The notes: a model not told the origin generated them from the sequence alone. 64,000 nt of DNA from Leuctra nigra (GCA_934045905.1 OW203763.1:40578724-40642723); one strand, 5' to 3'. Counted from the stretch's first letter, positions 12,482 to 24,682 are shown. Made by a program: numbers and translations.

Positions 12482-12770
12482 TGTTGCGAACTGGTAAAAT
12501 AGAACAAAAACACATTCACACTACATAAAAAAAAACACACGGAATAAGAGAGAAAGTGTCTCTTCCCGACTACGTCGCTCGCAAGTCGTCACTCGAATGT
12601 GAAGAGAATAGAGAAACCGGTCGGTTTGGTCGGGCTCGGAGCAAGTTGGAGCGAGGCAAGCAGCCGCAGCGCGGTGTTCGGCATTCGGCACTCGGCACTC
12701 GGCTATCTCCGTGGCGTGCGCGCGTCGCTTGCGTTCAAAACGCCGGCTCCGCGTAGAGACAATGGAACGT
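12482..12770 (-). promoter_or_regulatory. Candidate 5' region of the Cys/His-rich gene: acceptor site and CpG-rich DNA
   Basis: On the minus strand a pyrimidine tract ending TTTTACCAG gives a good acceptor at 12491-12492. The coding exon may therefore be exon 2, with about 109 nt of untranslated sequence before its ATG. Upstream, 12560-12770 is rich in GC and CpG (CTCGGCACTCGGC, GGTCGGGCTCGGAG), as expected of a promoter or CpG-rich first exon. No TATA box or initiator was assigned, so the start of transcription is unknown. Confidence 0.4.
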
Positions 12771-13183
12771 GCTGCGAATGCAATTTCAAGGAGTGTTTTG
12801 CTTTTTTTAGACCGAGTAAGGTAGGTTTTGCAAATTTGGATTGAACAAAAAAAAACAAATATTGGCTCGGGCCAATTAAAAAAAAAAAAAAAATCGAATG
12901 CTATTACAATAATTGCAATCGTCAACCCGAAGAATAGCAAAACAAAGCCTAATGCAGTGAATGTGAGAGTGAGGGTAGGGACATCTTTTGATTCGGATGC
13001 TCTCTCGCAAGGAGGACTGACGTGACACCAGGCCATTTGAATCCCACTCTCAAGGACTTGGACCGGCGATCTGTTGGCACCAACCGGAGATTCGGACACC
13101 GACCATTCTCGACACATTAGCACGTCAGACCAATGCAATCATTTGCCACGAAACTCACACCAGAACACCGACTACTATCCATT
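12771..13183. other. No gene seen
   Basis: AT-rich DNA with poly-A tracts near 12846 and 12878. A plus-strand donor-like GTAAG|GTAGGT at about 12819 could belong to a divergent transcript from the CpG-rich region, but nothing else supports it. Confidence 0.4.
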
Positions 13184-14043
13184 CAGGCGCGTAGGAACAT
13201 CATTTTCAGTGGGGGGGGGGGGGGGGGGGGGGGTCAAAATTATCGGGATCGATGGATGTCAGGAAAAGGCCGTGCGCCGTTACAAGGGGTCTGGGGGGCT
13301 CGCTCCCCAGTTATTTCCGCAGAGCGTTTTTTGAATTTTTCAAAAGAATCGATTTTGAAGCTATTTTATTTTATCATTCTTTTCAAAGAAATTTAAAATG
13401 TTTGATATGCAATATTCAGTGGGAACTTAAGACAAATTATTTGTATAAAATCCCCAAAGGCCCCGAAGGGCATTTTTTAGTTTTTGATAAAAAAAAATAT
13501 CGAATTCGACGCTATTTTGGCATCTTTTTCAAAGAAATTTAAAGTGTGTTATTCTTGGGGAAACTGGACAAAATGCAATATAATCAGTACATTTTGTTTT
13601 GATAAAATCCTCAATGGCACCGGACCGCAGGGACATTTTTGAATTCTAGTAAAAGAGAGTCGATTTAGAAACTATTTTTGAATACCTTTGAAAAAGGTTG
13701 CAATAAGCAACACTTATAAGCAATAAGAAAATCTTTTTTTGTTTTGGATTTAAATAGTTTAACGTGTAATTATTAAATTTTATTTAAGAGGATTTATTCA
13801 TGTTGGACAAATAATGTTGGATAATACCTCTGTTCAAACAATTAGTCTTGCAAAAAAAGAAAACATTTTGAGAATTCAACCTCATAATGAAGCAAATCTG
13901 TGCATTTTTGCATCTCTTAATCAACATTTGTATATATCTGGAGGTAATATCTGTGGGTGTTCAGGATCTCTAGCAGGGGGGTGGAGGGGGGGGGGGGGGG
14001 GGGTCAGGATCCAGACCCCCCTCCCCCTATTCCTACGCGCTTG
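13184..14043. mobile_element. 860-bp non-autonomous hAT-type element
   Basis: The element starts CAGGCGCGTAGGAA and ends TTCCTACGCGCTTG, terminal inverted repeats of 14 bp with one mismatch. It is flanked by a perfect 8-bp direct duplication, TATCCATT, at 13176-13183 and 14044-14051. CAG-type ends plus an 8-bp target duplication are the signature of the hAT superfamily. Runs of 23 G (13211-13233) and 18 G (13986-14003) sit just inside the left and right ends. No transposase frame is present; the open frames inside are not hAT-like. The perfect target duplication suggests a fairly recent insertion. Confidence 0.9.
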
Positions 14044-14051
14044 TATCCATT

Positions 14052-15479
14052 TCTCGAATATTAAAAAGCAAATAACCAAGAATGTTTCAATTTGATAAAT
14101 AAGATTATACATTACAATTAGAAATATGTAAATAAGTGCCAATGAAAAGCAAAAATTATTTGCTCTTTGAAGAGCAGCGATAAGCGAGCAACTTTTATGT
14201 GCTACACTTTGAACCGACCAGATTCTCAAATTATGGATCAATTTAACTCAAAATGATTTTCTCTACTCTTCACTAAGGGTTTTCATTTTCTTTCGGTTGT
14301 TTGTGTAATACAGGTCACACAGTTTCTCTAAATTATCGATCAAGCGCAAATGCTGCATTATTTTACACATTTTAAACGAAATAGGCATATAAATACTAAT
14401 TAAAGGAAAACATTTTTGAATAAACTGCGTCAACAAGTGATTTTTAATCCAAAGTTTCAAACTAACTTTTTGAACCAGCTGTCATTTTAACTTCTGACAT
14501 GCACTGTCAGGCACTCGCTTCCAAGGTTACGCGCGGGTTAGCAAAAGGAACGTTGACTAATACTAGGATTTAAAATTTACTAGCCGAGAAATTTTGAGGA
14601 AAAATGCGTTTTTTCCGAAAAAATACGAGCATTTTGGGAAAAATTGATTTCAGCGCATATTTCGCAATTTTTTGTTTGCTACCTAGGTACAAGACGAATT
14701 AATTTTTCGATACTGCGCAAAAGAAAGTCTTTCGCCCATATTTTGATTGTTCCACGTCCTTTTCTGTACTAAAAAAAAATGAAATTAGACCGTAAAAGTC
14801 AGTATTAATTTGCTTCATATTTCGTAAGATTGAGCTGGTAACATATGATTTCAAGTGACATAAGTCGTTTTTGGGCGCCACAAAAAAATCAGGGACGTTT
14901 TCAAATGTGTAAAATCTAGGAAGGTAAAATGCACGTTACTCTAGTCCACTCTTAGACAAAACCGTTTATCTGAATGACACGAAACTTGCAGAGAATATTC
15001 ATTAGGTATCTTTAGTTATGGGCCGACGGCCCCCTTTTTATAAAACAAAATATAACGTACCGGATTTTAGAGTCAAATATTACTGATTTAGTAGAAGTTA
15101 CAGTCAAAGTATGAATTAAGTTATCGAAATTTGGACGCCGTCATGACATCCGCTTATTGTGAACAAAATGAGCTATCGTGGAAGTCTGAAGTGTGAATGG
15201 TGGGGCTTGAACTGTGGCAAAAACAAATATGTTTTTTTCAAATATAAAAAAGTCAATATTTTACGGTACACTACAAAAATAATGTGTTAAAAAAGATACA
15301 GTGAGTTGCAAAATCACTTACTGAATAAGACAAATGCACTCCCTCCTCTTTGAGTGCAGTATAGTTTGGCCAATAACGTGATTTATACTTTTAGTCACGT
15401 GGTATCGCTACTTAGCCGTTGAGTAAATGTTTTATACATCTCCCGCCTTTTGTAAAGCAGTGAAAGTGACCTCCTCTTA
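14052..15479. other. No gene seen
   Basis: AT-rich DNA with only short chance open frames. No RNA gene, repeat unit or paired terminal repeats recognised. Confidence 0.5.
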
Positions 15480-15872
15480 AGGCGCATTCACAATGCACCG
15501 CTAACTTAAACTTTAACTTAAACTTATAACGTTAACTTGAAATTTAACTTGACACTATTCACAATGACAACGGCAACGTAGAATCCCGAAGAATCCCGAG
15601 CCAATCAAAACTCTTCAAATAGCATACCTCGGGATGCTTCGCCTTCCCCTCGGGTATCTTCGTATTATTGCCCGATTTCTATTGGTTGACTCAAGGTCGA
15701 CCGCTAACTTAAACTTGAATGTTTGGAGTTTGTAAACTTTCAAGTTAACGTTAACGTCGTTAAGTTAGCGTTCTGCGGTTGTGAATGCTACCCAGTGATC
15801 CCGTAAAACAAACATTCTTAAGTTAAAGTTAACGTTTCAAGTTAAAGTTAGCGGTGCATTGTGAATGCGCCT
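15480..15872. mobile_element. 393-bp MITE with long inverted ends and TTA flanks (PIF/Harbinger-like)
   Basis: Ends begin AGGCGCATTCACAATGCACC and finish with its reverse complement; pairing continues inward through CGCTAACTTAAA. A TTA lies immediately outside each end (15477-15479 and 15873-15875). A 3-bp TTA/TAA target duplication is typical of PIF/Harbinger elements. The interior consists of further partly palindromic AACTTAAACTT/AAGTTAAAGTT stretches and an internal GAATCCCGA duplication. No coding sequence is present. Confidence 0.8.
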
Positions 15873-15875
15873 TTA

Positions 15876-17446
15876 CAGCTTCCATCCCCCTTTGACAGGA
15901 TATGTAGCCATGTTCATGTTAGCATTCCTATTATGATCTCATTTATAATATTATTAATCAGTATTTTATTTCGAGAATCTCAATAAATATATAATTTAAA
16001 ATGTATTGAGAATGCATTTCCTCCACTCACTCCTCTAAGTAATGCTCATGCCAAAATACAATTTAAATCCTCCAATATACAATTTGAACATCAAAAGTTA
16101 TTAAGAAACAATAAAAGAATAATTTCCAATTTTTCCCCAAAACCCATATTTTTCTCACCTCCAGGAAAAAAAACACGGTTTGTTCCACACTCAAAAATAC
16201 CTATATAAACGAAATCCGTCGTAATGGGGGCAATTTTAGCTAACATTTAGTCATAATGTGGTGCAACCATCCATCCAGGGCGGAAAGATGTGATGGATCC
16301 TAACAAGATCAGTCAGAAAGGACATCAGTGCATTACCGCCCTAGCCAACTTGCTCCATTGCAAACGTTACGTCCAAGTTATAGTTCTGACAAGTTCAATG
16401 CAACATCTTGAGCTTGTAAGGTATATCTAAATTTAAAATCTGAAATATTTTTAACAGAATAATTGGTGTCATTGGTGGGTGGGGTTGACGATGGTCTCTT
16501 TTCTTACCTAATTCCAGGATGTTCGTTTTCATATGAATTTGGCAACAAACAGTAACTGGGCGAAATGATTCACAACCACAGTGCGAAAACGTAAACTGTC
16601 GTCTTTCAGATTTTCCCCATTTTAGGTGTGAAAAGCTTGTGAATTTTTTTTTACAAGTTTTTGTATATATGGGGAGGGGGAGGGGGGAGGGGGAGGGGGG
16701 GGGGGATAATAAACGAGCAAAAAAGCTTCTGAGAGGGATACCAAAAATGTCGTATATTAACTGTTAATCGATGATATATTTGCAACCCTCAAAATATGAC
16801 TTTCACAATTATTTGTAAATGAAACTGAAGGGGTCCCATATAGACACCGTTTTTGCGTTTTCCGTTTTCTTACTTACAGCCAATCACAATTCCAGAAACC
16901 ACTCACGGCAGACTTGTAACTGATAACATAAAATGAATCAGTCATACCGGAAATTATCCGACTATCAAATGATATTTAAATCACTATCCAGGCTGGCTAA
17001 TTAGCAATTCATAATTAATTTCATAGCAGTATTATATTTTCCTGGGTACACATAATATCGCATAAAGTTTATAATTATGTCACTTATCACAATCGTACTG
17101 GATCAGCACAACCAGTATTCACCAAATAATAGTGAAAGTCAAACTTCGAGGTGTTTCAAATCCCATCGACGAAACAGCCTTAATTGAACTATTCCCACTC
17201 GCCGTAAACAACTGGCAGTAAACATGTAACAACAAATTGCAAATCGCTGAACACAAGTTTGAAATAACGTTGGGGAGAAAATGTTGGCACCAGCTCGTGA
17301 GTCGGGGTTCGGCGAACCCGACGCTATAACCTAGAAACGACCTATAACTACTATCATGTTATCAGCGCGGTACAGGCATGTTCAGGTACACGGGGTGAGA
17401 GGATAGCGCGGCATTTGAAAATAGAACCGAACGTCTTGGCATAATA
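15876..17446. other. No gene; G-rich tract
   Basis: AT-rich DNA without supportable genes. A purine tract of GGGGAGGGGGAGGGGGGAGG type ending in 11 G occupies about 16670-16705 and could form a G-quadruplex. Confidence 0.5.
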
Positions 17447-20400
17447 GGCCAAGCAACGAAGGCTAAAAACAGGCCGAACCCGGGACAAATTGCAAGATTT
17501 GTCTTTTTCATCAGACCTTATTCAGAAAAATTCGCTGATTACAACAAAAAAAAGTTTTACGCAGAGATGTGAAGGGAAATTGCCCAAAATTACGTGTAAA
17601 GTTCAAACTTTGAGAACATAAAATATTTTTTTTAAGAATCACAGGACACATTTTGATATTTGTTTTCAATAAAAAGTATGTATTATATTAGGATACAATA
17701 CTCGAAAAAAAATTGGGTGATAATATCAATTATTTTTGGATTTATTAAATGATTTCATAAAATGACGTCATTTAAATAATTAGTCGTAGTGACGTAACTA
17801 AAGGAGCTAGAATAAATGTTTTTACGGGAAAATGTTGGTAATAAAGCCTAATATTTTTGGTATGAATATGATCAAAAGTTCACCACGCATCTACTCATTG
17901 TTGTCAAACAAAATTTTAATCAAATTATATGAAAAATTAAACATCAATATAACGCAATTATTGGCATAACGGCGGAACTGTTTGATCAGAAAATGTTGTC
18001 ACTTATAGAATTTTGGCGCCTGATAAAACCTAGCCCAGAGAGAGATTTGGGACGCCATTTTGAAACCGGAAGTTGCATCATCTTGAAAACGGCTGAACCG
18101 ATTATAACGGAACTGGTGGCAATCGACTCCAACGGTCATATGACAAAACAGATCAATAGTAAAACCAGAAATTACCAATAACAAATACCGGAAATGACGG
18201 CACAAGTATTCAAAATTCTTCAAAACCCCCTGTTCAACAATAAATACATTAATCTGGCTTGTTATAATGTAATATATGAATTTATTTAAAAAAAAATCTA
18301 TGTGGCATTGTTTTCAGTCGCCATTTTGAGAACCGAAAGTGATTCCATAGCTCGGAAACGTTTTTTTTTATAACATTTGTATTCACACATGTACATAGAT
18401 TTACAATCACAGTTGATATACAAACAGAAAAAGTGAATAATAGGAATACTTAGAAACTAATAAAGAAATCAGGGTCTTTAACTTCCAGGCAAAAGGAAAC
18501 GTATTGAAATGAAATCAAATACCAATTAATTAAGTGGATACCACTCTGTGTCTGGAATTAGAAAAGGTTTTAAGCCTTATGCCGGCATAATTTTATGTCG
18601 GTACAGCATTATAACTAGGTGCCAATATTTTTATTACCATGATATAACCATGTTAAAACTTATGTTTTTATCATTATAAAAAGCGACTTTTACAATTAAA
18701 TTCATAAAGATATGCATTTATGTATTTATTTAATGTACTTATTGTTAAATAGGGGGTTTTAGAAGAATTTTGAACATTTGTGACGTCATTTCCGGTATTT
18801 GTTATTGGTAATTTCTGGTTTTACTATTTATCTGTTCTGTCATATGACCGTTGGAGTCGATTGCCACCAGTTCCGTTATTATCGGTTCAGCCGTTTTCAA
18901 GATGATGCAACTTCCGGTTTCAAAATGGCGTCCCAATTCTCTCTTTAGGCTAGGTTTTATCAGGCGCCAAAATTCTATAAGTGACAACATTTTCTGATCA
19001 AACAGTTCCGCCGTTATGCCAATAATTGCGTTATATTGATGTTTAATTTTTCATATAATTGGATTAAAATTTTGTTTGATAACAATTAGGGTAAAGTACC
19101 AATTTTGGATTAGTGTCCAGTAATGGATCACTTTTTAAAATTGCCTCCCTTAGTTTCAATTAGTTGCCAAACGATGTCACCACTTACTTACTAGTTAGAC
19201 AATATTATATTCTTCTTAGTGACAGTGCTGCCAATAGGCACATTCCACGAAACTTCGCGTAAAAAAATAATTTCCAGATGTCTGTGCAAAGATTGACCGC
19301 CAAAAGCGTTGTCTTGTTGACAGGCCTCATACAGTCATGGATTAATGGATTTTACTCAGGTAATATTTTACCTACATCATTGAAATTTTAAATATATGTT
19401 CTTAATACATCACTGATGTTATTAAAGTCATCGCAATTAATATTTTTTTATGTTGACAGTTCGCGCAGAGTCGTAGAACATTTGTCTCAAAACACTGTTT
19501 TTCTGAGGTTATGTTAGTACTTTGTACATTACAAACCATAGATCAAAATATTCCAAGTAACATTTTTTTTTTAATTTCAGTCCGAAATATGCCTAGAAAA
19601 TATACTATTTAACAGTTATAACAGATAATTTGTACTACATGTAAGAAATCTTCCTAGATTGATGAATTGATCCACAATTGGTACGAATTAGTGCTTCAGT
19701 AAAATATTAATAAACAGTTATTTTTTATGCAAAAAATGTCCGCCTTACATTTTTATTCATGTAATTTATGGGGCAATCATATTCTATTTTTTTAAAATTA
19801 TTTTTAAGAAAATCCAAAACTGGTACCAGGTACCAGTTCTGGATAAATTTGCCCATTTTTAGTTAGTAAATTAAAATTGCTTACTTTTATTTATAAATTC
19901 TGTTGAGGGCTCAAAAGTGTCTATTAGTATGTTTATAACCATTTCAGTAAATAAAAAATAAATAATAATGTAAATTTGTATTTTTTACATTTTTTTTCCC
20001 AAACACCATCCAAAACTGGTACTTTACCCTAGTAGATGCGTGGTGAACGTTTGATCATATTCATACCAAAAATATTAGGCTTTATTACCAACATTTTCCC
20101 GTAAAAACATTTATTCTAGCTCCTTAAGTTACGTCACTACGACTAATTATTTAAATGACGTCATTTTATGAAATCATTTAATAAATCCAAAAATAATTAA
20201 TATTATCACCCAATTTTTTTTCGACTATTGTATCCTAATATAATACATACTTTTTATTGAAAACAAATATCAAAATGTGTCCTGTGATTCTTAAAAAAAA
20301 TATTTTATGTTCTCAAAGTTTGAACTTTACACGTAATTTTGGGCAATTTCCCTTCACATCTCTGCGTAAAACTTTTTTTTGTTGTAATCAGAGAATTTTT

Positions 20401-20469
20401 CTGAATAAGGTCTGATGAAAAAGACAAATCTTGCAATTTGTCCCGGGTTAAATGCTTCGTTGCTTGGTC
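17447..20469. mobile_element. TA-flanked foldback element, interrupted by a nested element
   Basis: The left end GGCCAAGCAACGAAG is repeated inverted at the right end as CTTCGTTGCTTGGTC, with TA on both sides (17445-17446 and 20470-20471). The left arm (about 17447-18240) pairs with the right arm, which runs from 20469 back to about 18770 and is split by an insertion at 19089-20029. A second copy begins at 62965. Both arms carry the ETS/CRE-like phrase (CCGGAAGTTGCATCA at 18066, ACTTCCGG at 18911) followed by AACGGCTGAACCGATT. A 62-residue open frame occurs in the two arms (17993-18181 plus, 18802-18990 minus) and again near 63502. It is short and coincides with the repeated module, so I do not treat it as a gene. 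Confidence 0.8.
19089..20029. mobile_element. 941-bp TA-flanked element nested in the foldback arm
   Basis: The ends are GGGTAAAGTACC(A/G)TTTTGGAT-like inverted repeats with one mismatch in 22. TA flanks both sides (19087-19088, 20030-20031). The sister arm at about 17890-17910 and the second copy at about 63395-63415 show the uninterrupted sequence CAATTAGTAGATGCG (on the reverse strand), so removing the element plus one TA restores the site exactly. This is direct evidence of a Tc1/mariner-like TA insertion younger than the arms. A central palindrome at 19812-19844 (ATCCAAAACTGGTACC joined to GGTACCAGTTCTGGAT) repeats the terminal motif head to head. No transposase is present. Confidence 0.9.
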
Positions 20470-20471
20470 TA

Positions 20472-20828
20472 TAAAGGCTGCTGGCACAACGGGCGATGCC
20501 ACTGATTTATTTCCTAGGGCCATCATCATTATTTGTAAGTGATTTTTACTCATTTCTTTGCGGATGACATGGCTGCTTGTTCGGACGTATTTTCTGGCTC
20601 ATTGTGCTTTACCAATAATTTTACGTAAAAAGATACGGCAAATATAATAGGATATTTTGTTCGGACTAACTAAAACGTGTAATTTATTAGGGTAAACCGA
20701 GAGTTTGACATTTTACTTACAATGTTGAAGAAAAAAGTTAACTGCCGAAAGTCACAACGCAAAGTATAGGTCTGTTTAAAACCCTAAGTATATTTATGCA
20801 CACTAAAGTCTCTCAATTTAATAACATA
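20472..20828. other. Spacer, no gene seen
   Basis: AT-rich sequence between the foldback element and the mariner relic, with nothing recognisable. Confidence 0.5.
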
Positions 20829-21760
20829 CGAGGGTAGTCCCAGAAGTACCCGACCTAACAAAGAAAACACAATTTTTGGGGGAAAATATATTTTTATTTC
20901 TCAACATAGTCTCCTTTTAGCTCGATACACTTTTCCCAGCGATGTTCAATTGCTTCGATACCCTGTTTATAGTGAGTACCGTCGAGGTCCTCAAAATAGC
21001 CATCAACAGCAGACTCCACCTCCTCATTGTCGGCAAATCTTTTACCACCGAGCCATTTTTTTAAGTTTGGAAACAGAAAATAATCCGAGGGGGCTAAATC
21101 TGGCGAATAGGGTGCGTGAGGAAGCAATTCGAACTTTAACTCATTGATTTTGGCCAACGCTTTGAAGGATGTGTGAACTGGTGCATTGTCTTGATGAAAC
21201 AACACTTTCTTCTTCGCCAAATGCGGCCGTTTTTTCTTGATTTCGTTACTCAAACGCTGCAATAAGTTCGCATAATATTCACCGTTGATTGTTTTTCCTT
21301 TTTGAAGTTAATCAATGAAAATTATCCCCCTCGCATCCCAAAAAACTGACGCCATGACCTTGCCGCTGTCACCTCATTTGGTCGACCACTGCGATGTTCG
21401 TCTTGGCACCTCGTACGACGTCGTTTAAACTCTGCCACCCAATATTTTACAGTTGTAAACGAAGGAGCAGACTCCCCCAGAGTGGAATCTAGCTCGGCTT
21501 TGATATTCGTTGGGCTGAGACCTTTTAAATGAAAGTATTGGATCACATAACGTTGACCGAATTTTTCCATTTTTGACCAATGTTTACAAAGTCACTGAGA
21601 ACGTTCACTCCCGATGGCTGCTAAACAAATACTACACAACGTAGGGTCATCAAACTTAAAACTTAAGCCTGATAAGGATGGTTATTTCTACCATAGTAAT
21701 TATTTTTAAACAATAACCACCATTTATACGTCAGGTCGGGTACTTTTGGGACTACCCTCG
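20829..21760 (-). mobile_element. Internally deleted mariner element
   Basis: The ends are inverted repeats CGAGGGTAGTCCCAGAAGTA and TACTTTTGGGACTACCCTCG, immediately flanked by TA (20827-20828 and 21761-21762), the mariner target duplication. At 932 bp it is about 350 bp shorter than a typical full mariner (about 1.3 kb). The transposase remnant lies on the minus strand (separate entry). The flanking TA pair and well-matched ends suggest that it moved as a deleted, non-autonomous copy or was deleted after insertion. Confidence 0.92.
20894..21570 (-). pseudogene. Mariner-family transposase, broken
   Basis: The amino-terminal part (from ATG at 21570) reads MEKFGQRYVIQYFHLKGLSP and contains the helix-turn-helix DNA-binding start of mariner transposases, ending near RSGRPNEV. 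The carboxy part contains WDARGI, HQDNAPVH and PHAPYSPDLAPSDY. These supply the second and third catalytic aspartates, which have the D34D spacing of mariners. The middle, including the first catalytic aspartate region, is deleted at about 21355-21370, and the two parts are in different frames. A TAA stop also interrupts the frame at about 21307-21309, just after WDARGIIFID. About 225 codons remain of the roughly 345 usual for the family, so it cannot encode active transposase. It lies wholly inside the element with mariner ends. Confidence 0.92.
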
Positions 21761-22004
21761 TAGCAGGTAGTTTAAAAAGGGATGAAAAATCAATAAATTG
21801 TGCTCAGTTAGTTTTCGGTGCCTGTCGACCTGTATCTTGCTTTTTGTGGAGTTATAGTAAACACTTTTTTATTTTCTTTAATGAGTTTAGTGTTAGACAT
21901 TAGTTATGACATTTACCCTGCTATTTCTTTTACCTTACGAGCAAATTATATTTTCTTGGCAATTGGAATAAGAATTGCGCACCGTCACCCGAAAGTTGAA
22001 ATAA

Positions 22005-23362
22005 CCGCCGGCACACTCGACAATATTACCGCATGGATTCGGTCACAACTACCCTCGCACCTCTTCCGAAGATGCCGGCACACTCGACAACATTACCGCA
22101 TGGATTCGGGCACAACTACCCTCGCACCTCTTCCGAAGATGCCGGCACACTCGACAACATTACCGCATGGATTCGGGCACAACTACCCTCGCACCTCGCC
22201 CGAAGATGCCGGCACACTCGACAACATTACCGCATGGATTCGGGCACAACTACCCTCGCACCTCTTCCGAAGATGCCGGCACACTCGACAACATTACCGC
22301 ATGGATTCGGGCACAACTACCCTCGCACCTCTTCCGAAGATGCCGGCACACTCGACAACATTACCGCATGGATTCGGGCACAACTACCCTCGCACCTCTT
22401 CCGAAGATGCCGGCACACTCGACAACATTACCGCATGGATTCGGGCACAACTACCCTCGCACCTCTTCCGAAGATGCCGGCACACTCGACAACATTACCG
22501 CATGGATTCGGGCACAACTACCCTCGCACCTCTTCCGAAGATGCCGGCACACTCGACAACATTACCGCATGGATTCGGGCACAACTACCCTCGCACCTCG
22601 CCCGAAGATGCCGGCACACTCGACAACATTACCGCATGGATTCGGGCACAACTACCCTCGCACCTCGCCCGAAGATGCCGGCACACTCGACAACATTACC
22701 GCATGGATTCGGGCACAACTACCCTCGCACCTCTTCCGAAGATGCCGGCACACTCGACAACATTACCGCATGGATTCGGGCACAACTACCCTCGCACCTC
22801 TTCCGAAGATGCCGGCACACTCGACAACATTACCGCATGGATTCGGGCACAACTACCCTCGCACCTCTTCCGAAGATGCCGGCACACTCGACAACATTAC
22901 CGCATGGATTCGGGCACAACTACCCTCGCACCTCTTCCGAAGATGCCGGCACACTCGACAACATTACCGCATGGATTCGGGCACAACTACCCTCGCACCT
23001 CTTCCGAAGATGCCGGCACACTCGACAACATTACCGCATGGATTCGGGCACAACTACCCTCGCACCTCGCCCGAAGATGCCGGCACACTCGACAACATTA
23101 CCGCATGGATTCGGGCACAACTACCCTCGCACCTCGCCCGAAGATGCCGGCACACTCGACAACATTACCGCATGGATTCGGGCACAACTACCCTCGCACC
23201 TCGCCCGAAGATGCCGGCACACTCGACAACATTACCGCATGGATTCGGGCACAACTACCCTCGCACCTCGCCCGAAGATGCCGGCACTCTCGACAATATT
23301 ACCGCATGGATTCGACCCTCGCACCACGCCCGAAGATGCCGGCACACTCGACAACATCTCAC
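22005..23362. repeat. 67-bp satellite, about 20 units in two variants
   Basis: The unit runs CACAACTACCCTCGCACCTC, then TTCCGAAGATGCCGGCACAC, then TCGACAACATTACCGCATGG and ATTCGGG, 67 bp in all. Units differ mainly at one block, CTCTTCCGAA or CTCGCCCGAA. In order the variants are T T G TTTTT GG TTTTT GGGGG, so units 4-10 and 11-17 look like a 7-unit higher-order repeat of 469 bp. The plus strand of the unit has no stop triplet, so three long overlapping frames (530, 462 and 404 codons) run through the array. They are best read as a by-product, not genes. It starts about 245 bp after the mariner end. The last two units are degenerate. Confidence 0.95.
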
Positions 23363-23718
23363 ATGTACACAAACGCTCTGATTCGCTGCTCATTCAACAA
23401 CGTATTATAACAAGAACATAGGAAAACATTCATGAAAAGAATTTGTTGCTGAGATTAAAAAATGCATTAAATTAGGCACAAATAAGGGGGGGTTACCAAC
23501 AAAATATATTTATGTACATCTGATTTTGTATCCCAAGATTTTGGTCATCTAATAATCCATTTGATTTACCTACCTACGGTATTTTTTTTAATTTTTGTGT
23601 ATTTTCTTCTTCCGTTTTTTATGTTACCTATTAATGATTTTGATTTTTCTAAATCTTAATTTTTGGTAGGGTGTAGCGAAATTGGATTTTGACACCGAAT
23701 ATCGGTATTGATATGGAT
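23363..23718. other. Spacer, no gene seen
   Basis: AT-rich sequence with no recognised feature between the satellite and the next element. Confidence 0.5.
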
Positions 23719-24334
23719 AAGAGTAAAAGTCCGGTTTTGGATGGAGTTCACGAATAAATACATAATAAATACAATAACAATATTTTTTTATTTAGATTTT
23801 TTTCTTAATTCTAAATTCTTTCTAAGTACGACATAAGGAAGAAATAAAATTTTAGTAATTGAATTTGACCAAATGAAATTAATAATTGTAAAGTACCAAA
23901 ATTATCCAAAACCGGGACCCGGGCCCGGTTAAGGATAACGTAGATTCAAAGTCTCTGAGCAACAGTACCTACCGAATTCATAAGATCTAATCTACGAAAC
24001 ATTATTTTTCTGATTCAGCACATATTAATGTTCAATATCATGCCAAATGAGCGAAAAAGATGTGAAATTACAAAAGTTTCGCAATTTTGTTGGGAGTCAT
24101 CATTTGAGTTGAGAGCATAGTTGAGAAATGGCAGATCTCTTCACCAGACGATATCTAGATTCAACCATTTTTAAGCCAAGTTACATTACCCTGTTGATGT
24201 CACCTTCACACGTAATAGTTACGTTAGATATTTGTTAATAAAGCCTGAAAGTTGGAAGAACATTCGACAAATTTTAAAGTTTTACAAAACTATCCAATAC
24301 CGGGCTTGGTATCCAAAACCGGGCTTTTACCCTT
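23719..24334. mobile_element. About 615-bp TA-flanked element related to the one at 19089
   Basis: The left end AGAGTAAAAGTCCGGTTTTG and the right end CAAAACCGGGCTTTTACCCT are inverted repeats, with TA next to each (23718-23719, 24335-24336; the exact first base is uncertain by one). A second motif ATCCAATACCGGGCTTGG lies just inside the right end. A central palindrome at 23904-23935 (ATCCAAAACCGGGACC joined to GGGCCCGGTTAAGGAT) again repeats the terminal motif head to head, as in the 19089 element but with GG/CCC in place of GTACC. No coding sequence is present. Confidence 0.75.
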
Positions 24335-24336
24335 TA

Positions 24337-24682
24337 GAAAATATCGATGTATTTCATATGTCAATATATCGACATAAAATTATATTCGGGTATCTATATT
24401 TCTATATTTCTTTTAAATATAGAAGAAAAATATATTGATTATTGAAATATCAAAAATATATTCTATATACTTATTCGATAAATCAAAATGTTCTCTAACA
24501 CTATTTGCGTTTTTGGAATTTGACTCGGTTAGCGATCATTAATTACTTAATTAGCTAATGAGTTAATGCTTGGCTGAAATTTTTTGTGCTTCCTAAAAGT
24601 GTACAAATATATTTTGTTGTGTCCCCCCTCCTCGGACACCACTGTGGAAATAATCGCTTGCTGCTAGCCGAGTGATACTTAC
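24337..24682. other. No gene seen; ATATCGAT-rich
   Basis: AT-rich stretch with many short ATATCGA/AAATATAG repeats at 24345-24480. No further feature. Confidence 0.45.

Noticed and set aside
17993..18181. 62-codon frame repeated at 18802-18990 and 63502-63687
   Set aside because: It is carried by the repeated arms of the foldback family. The similarity reflects element copies, and the frame coincides with the ETS/CRE module, so no independent coding evidence exists.
21818..23421. Three long overlapping plus-strand frames (530, 462, 404 codons)
   Set aside because: They exist only because the 67-bp satellite unit lacks stop triplets. They share one repeated sequence in three registers, have no unique domain, and lie in a variable tandem array.
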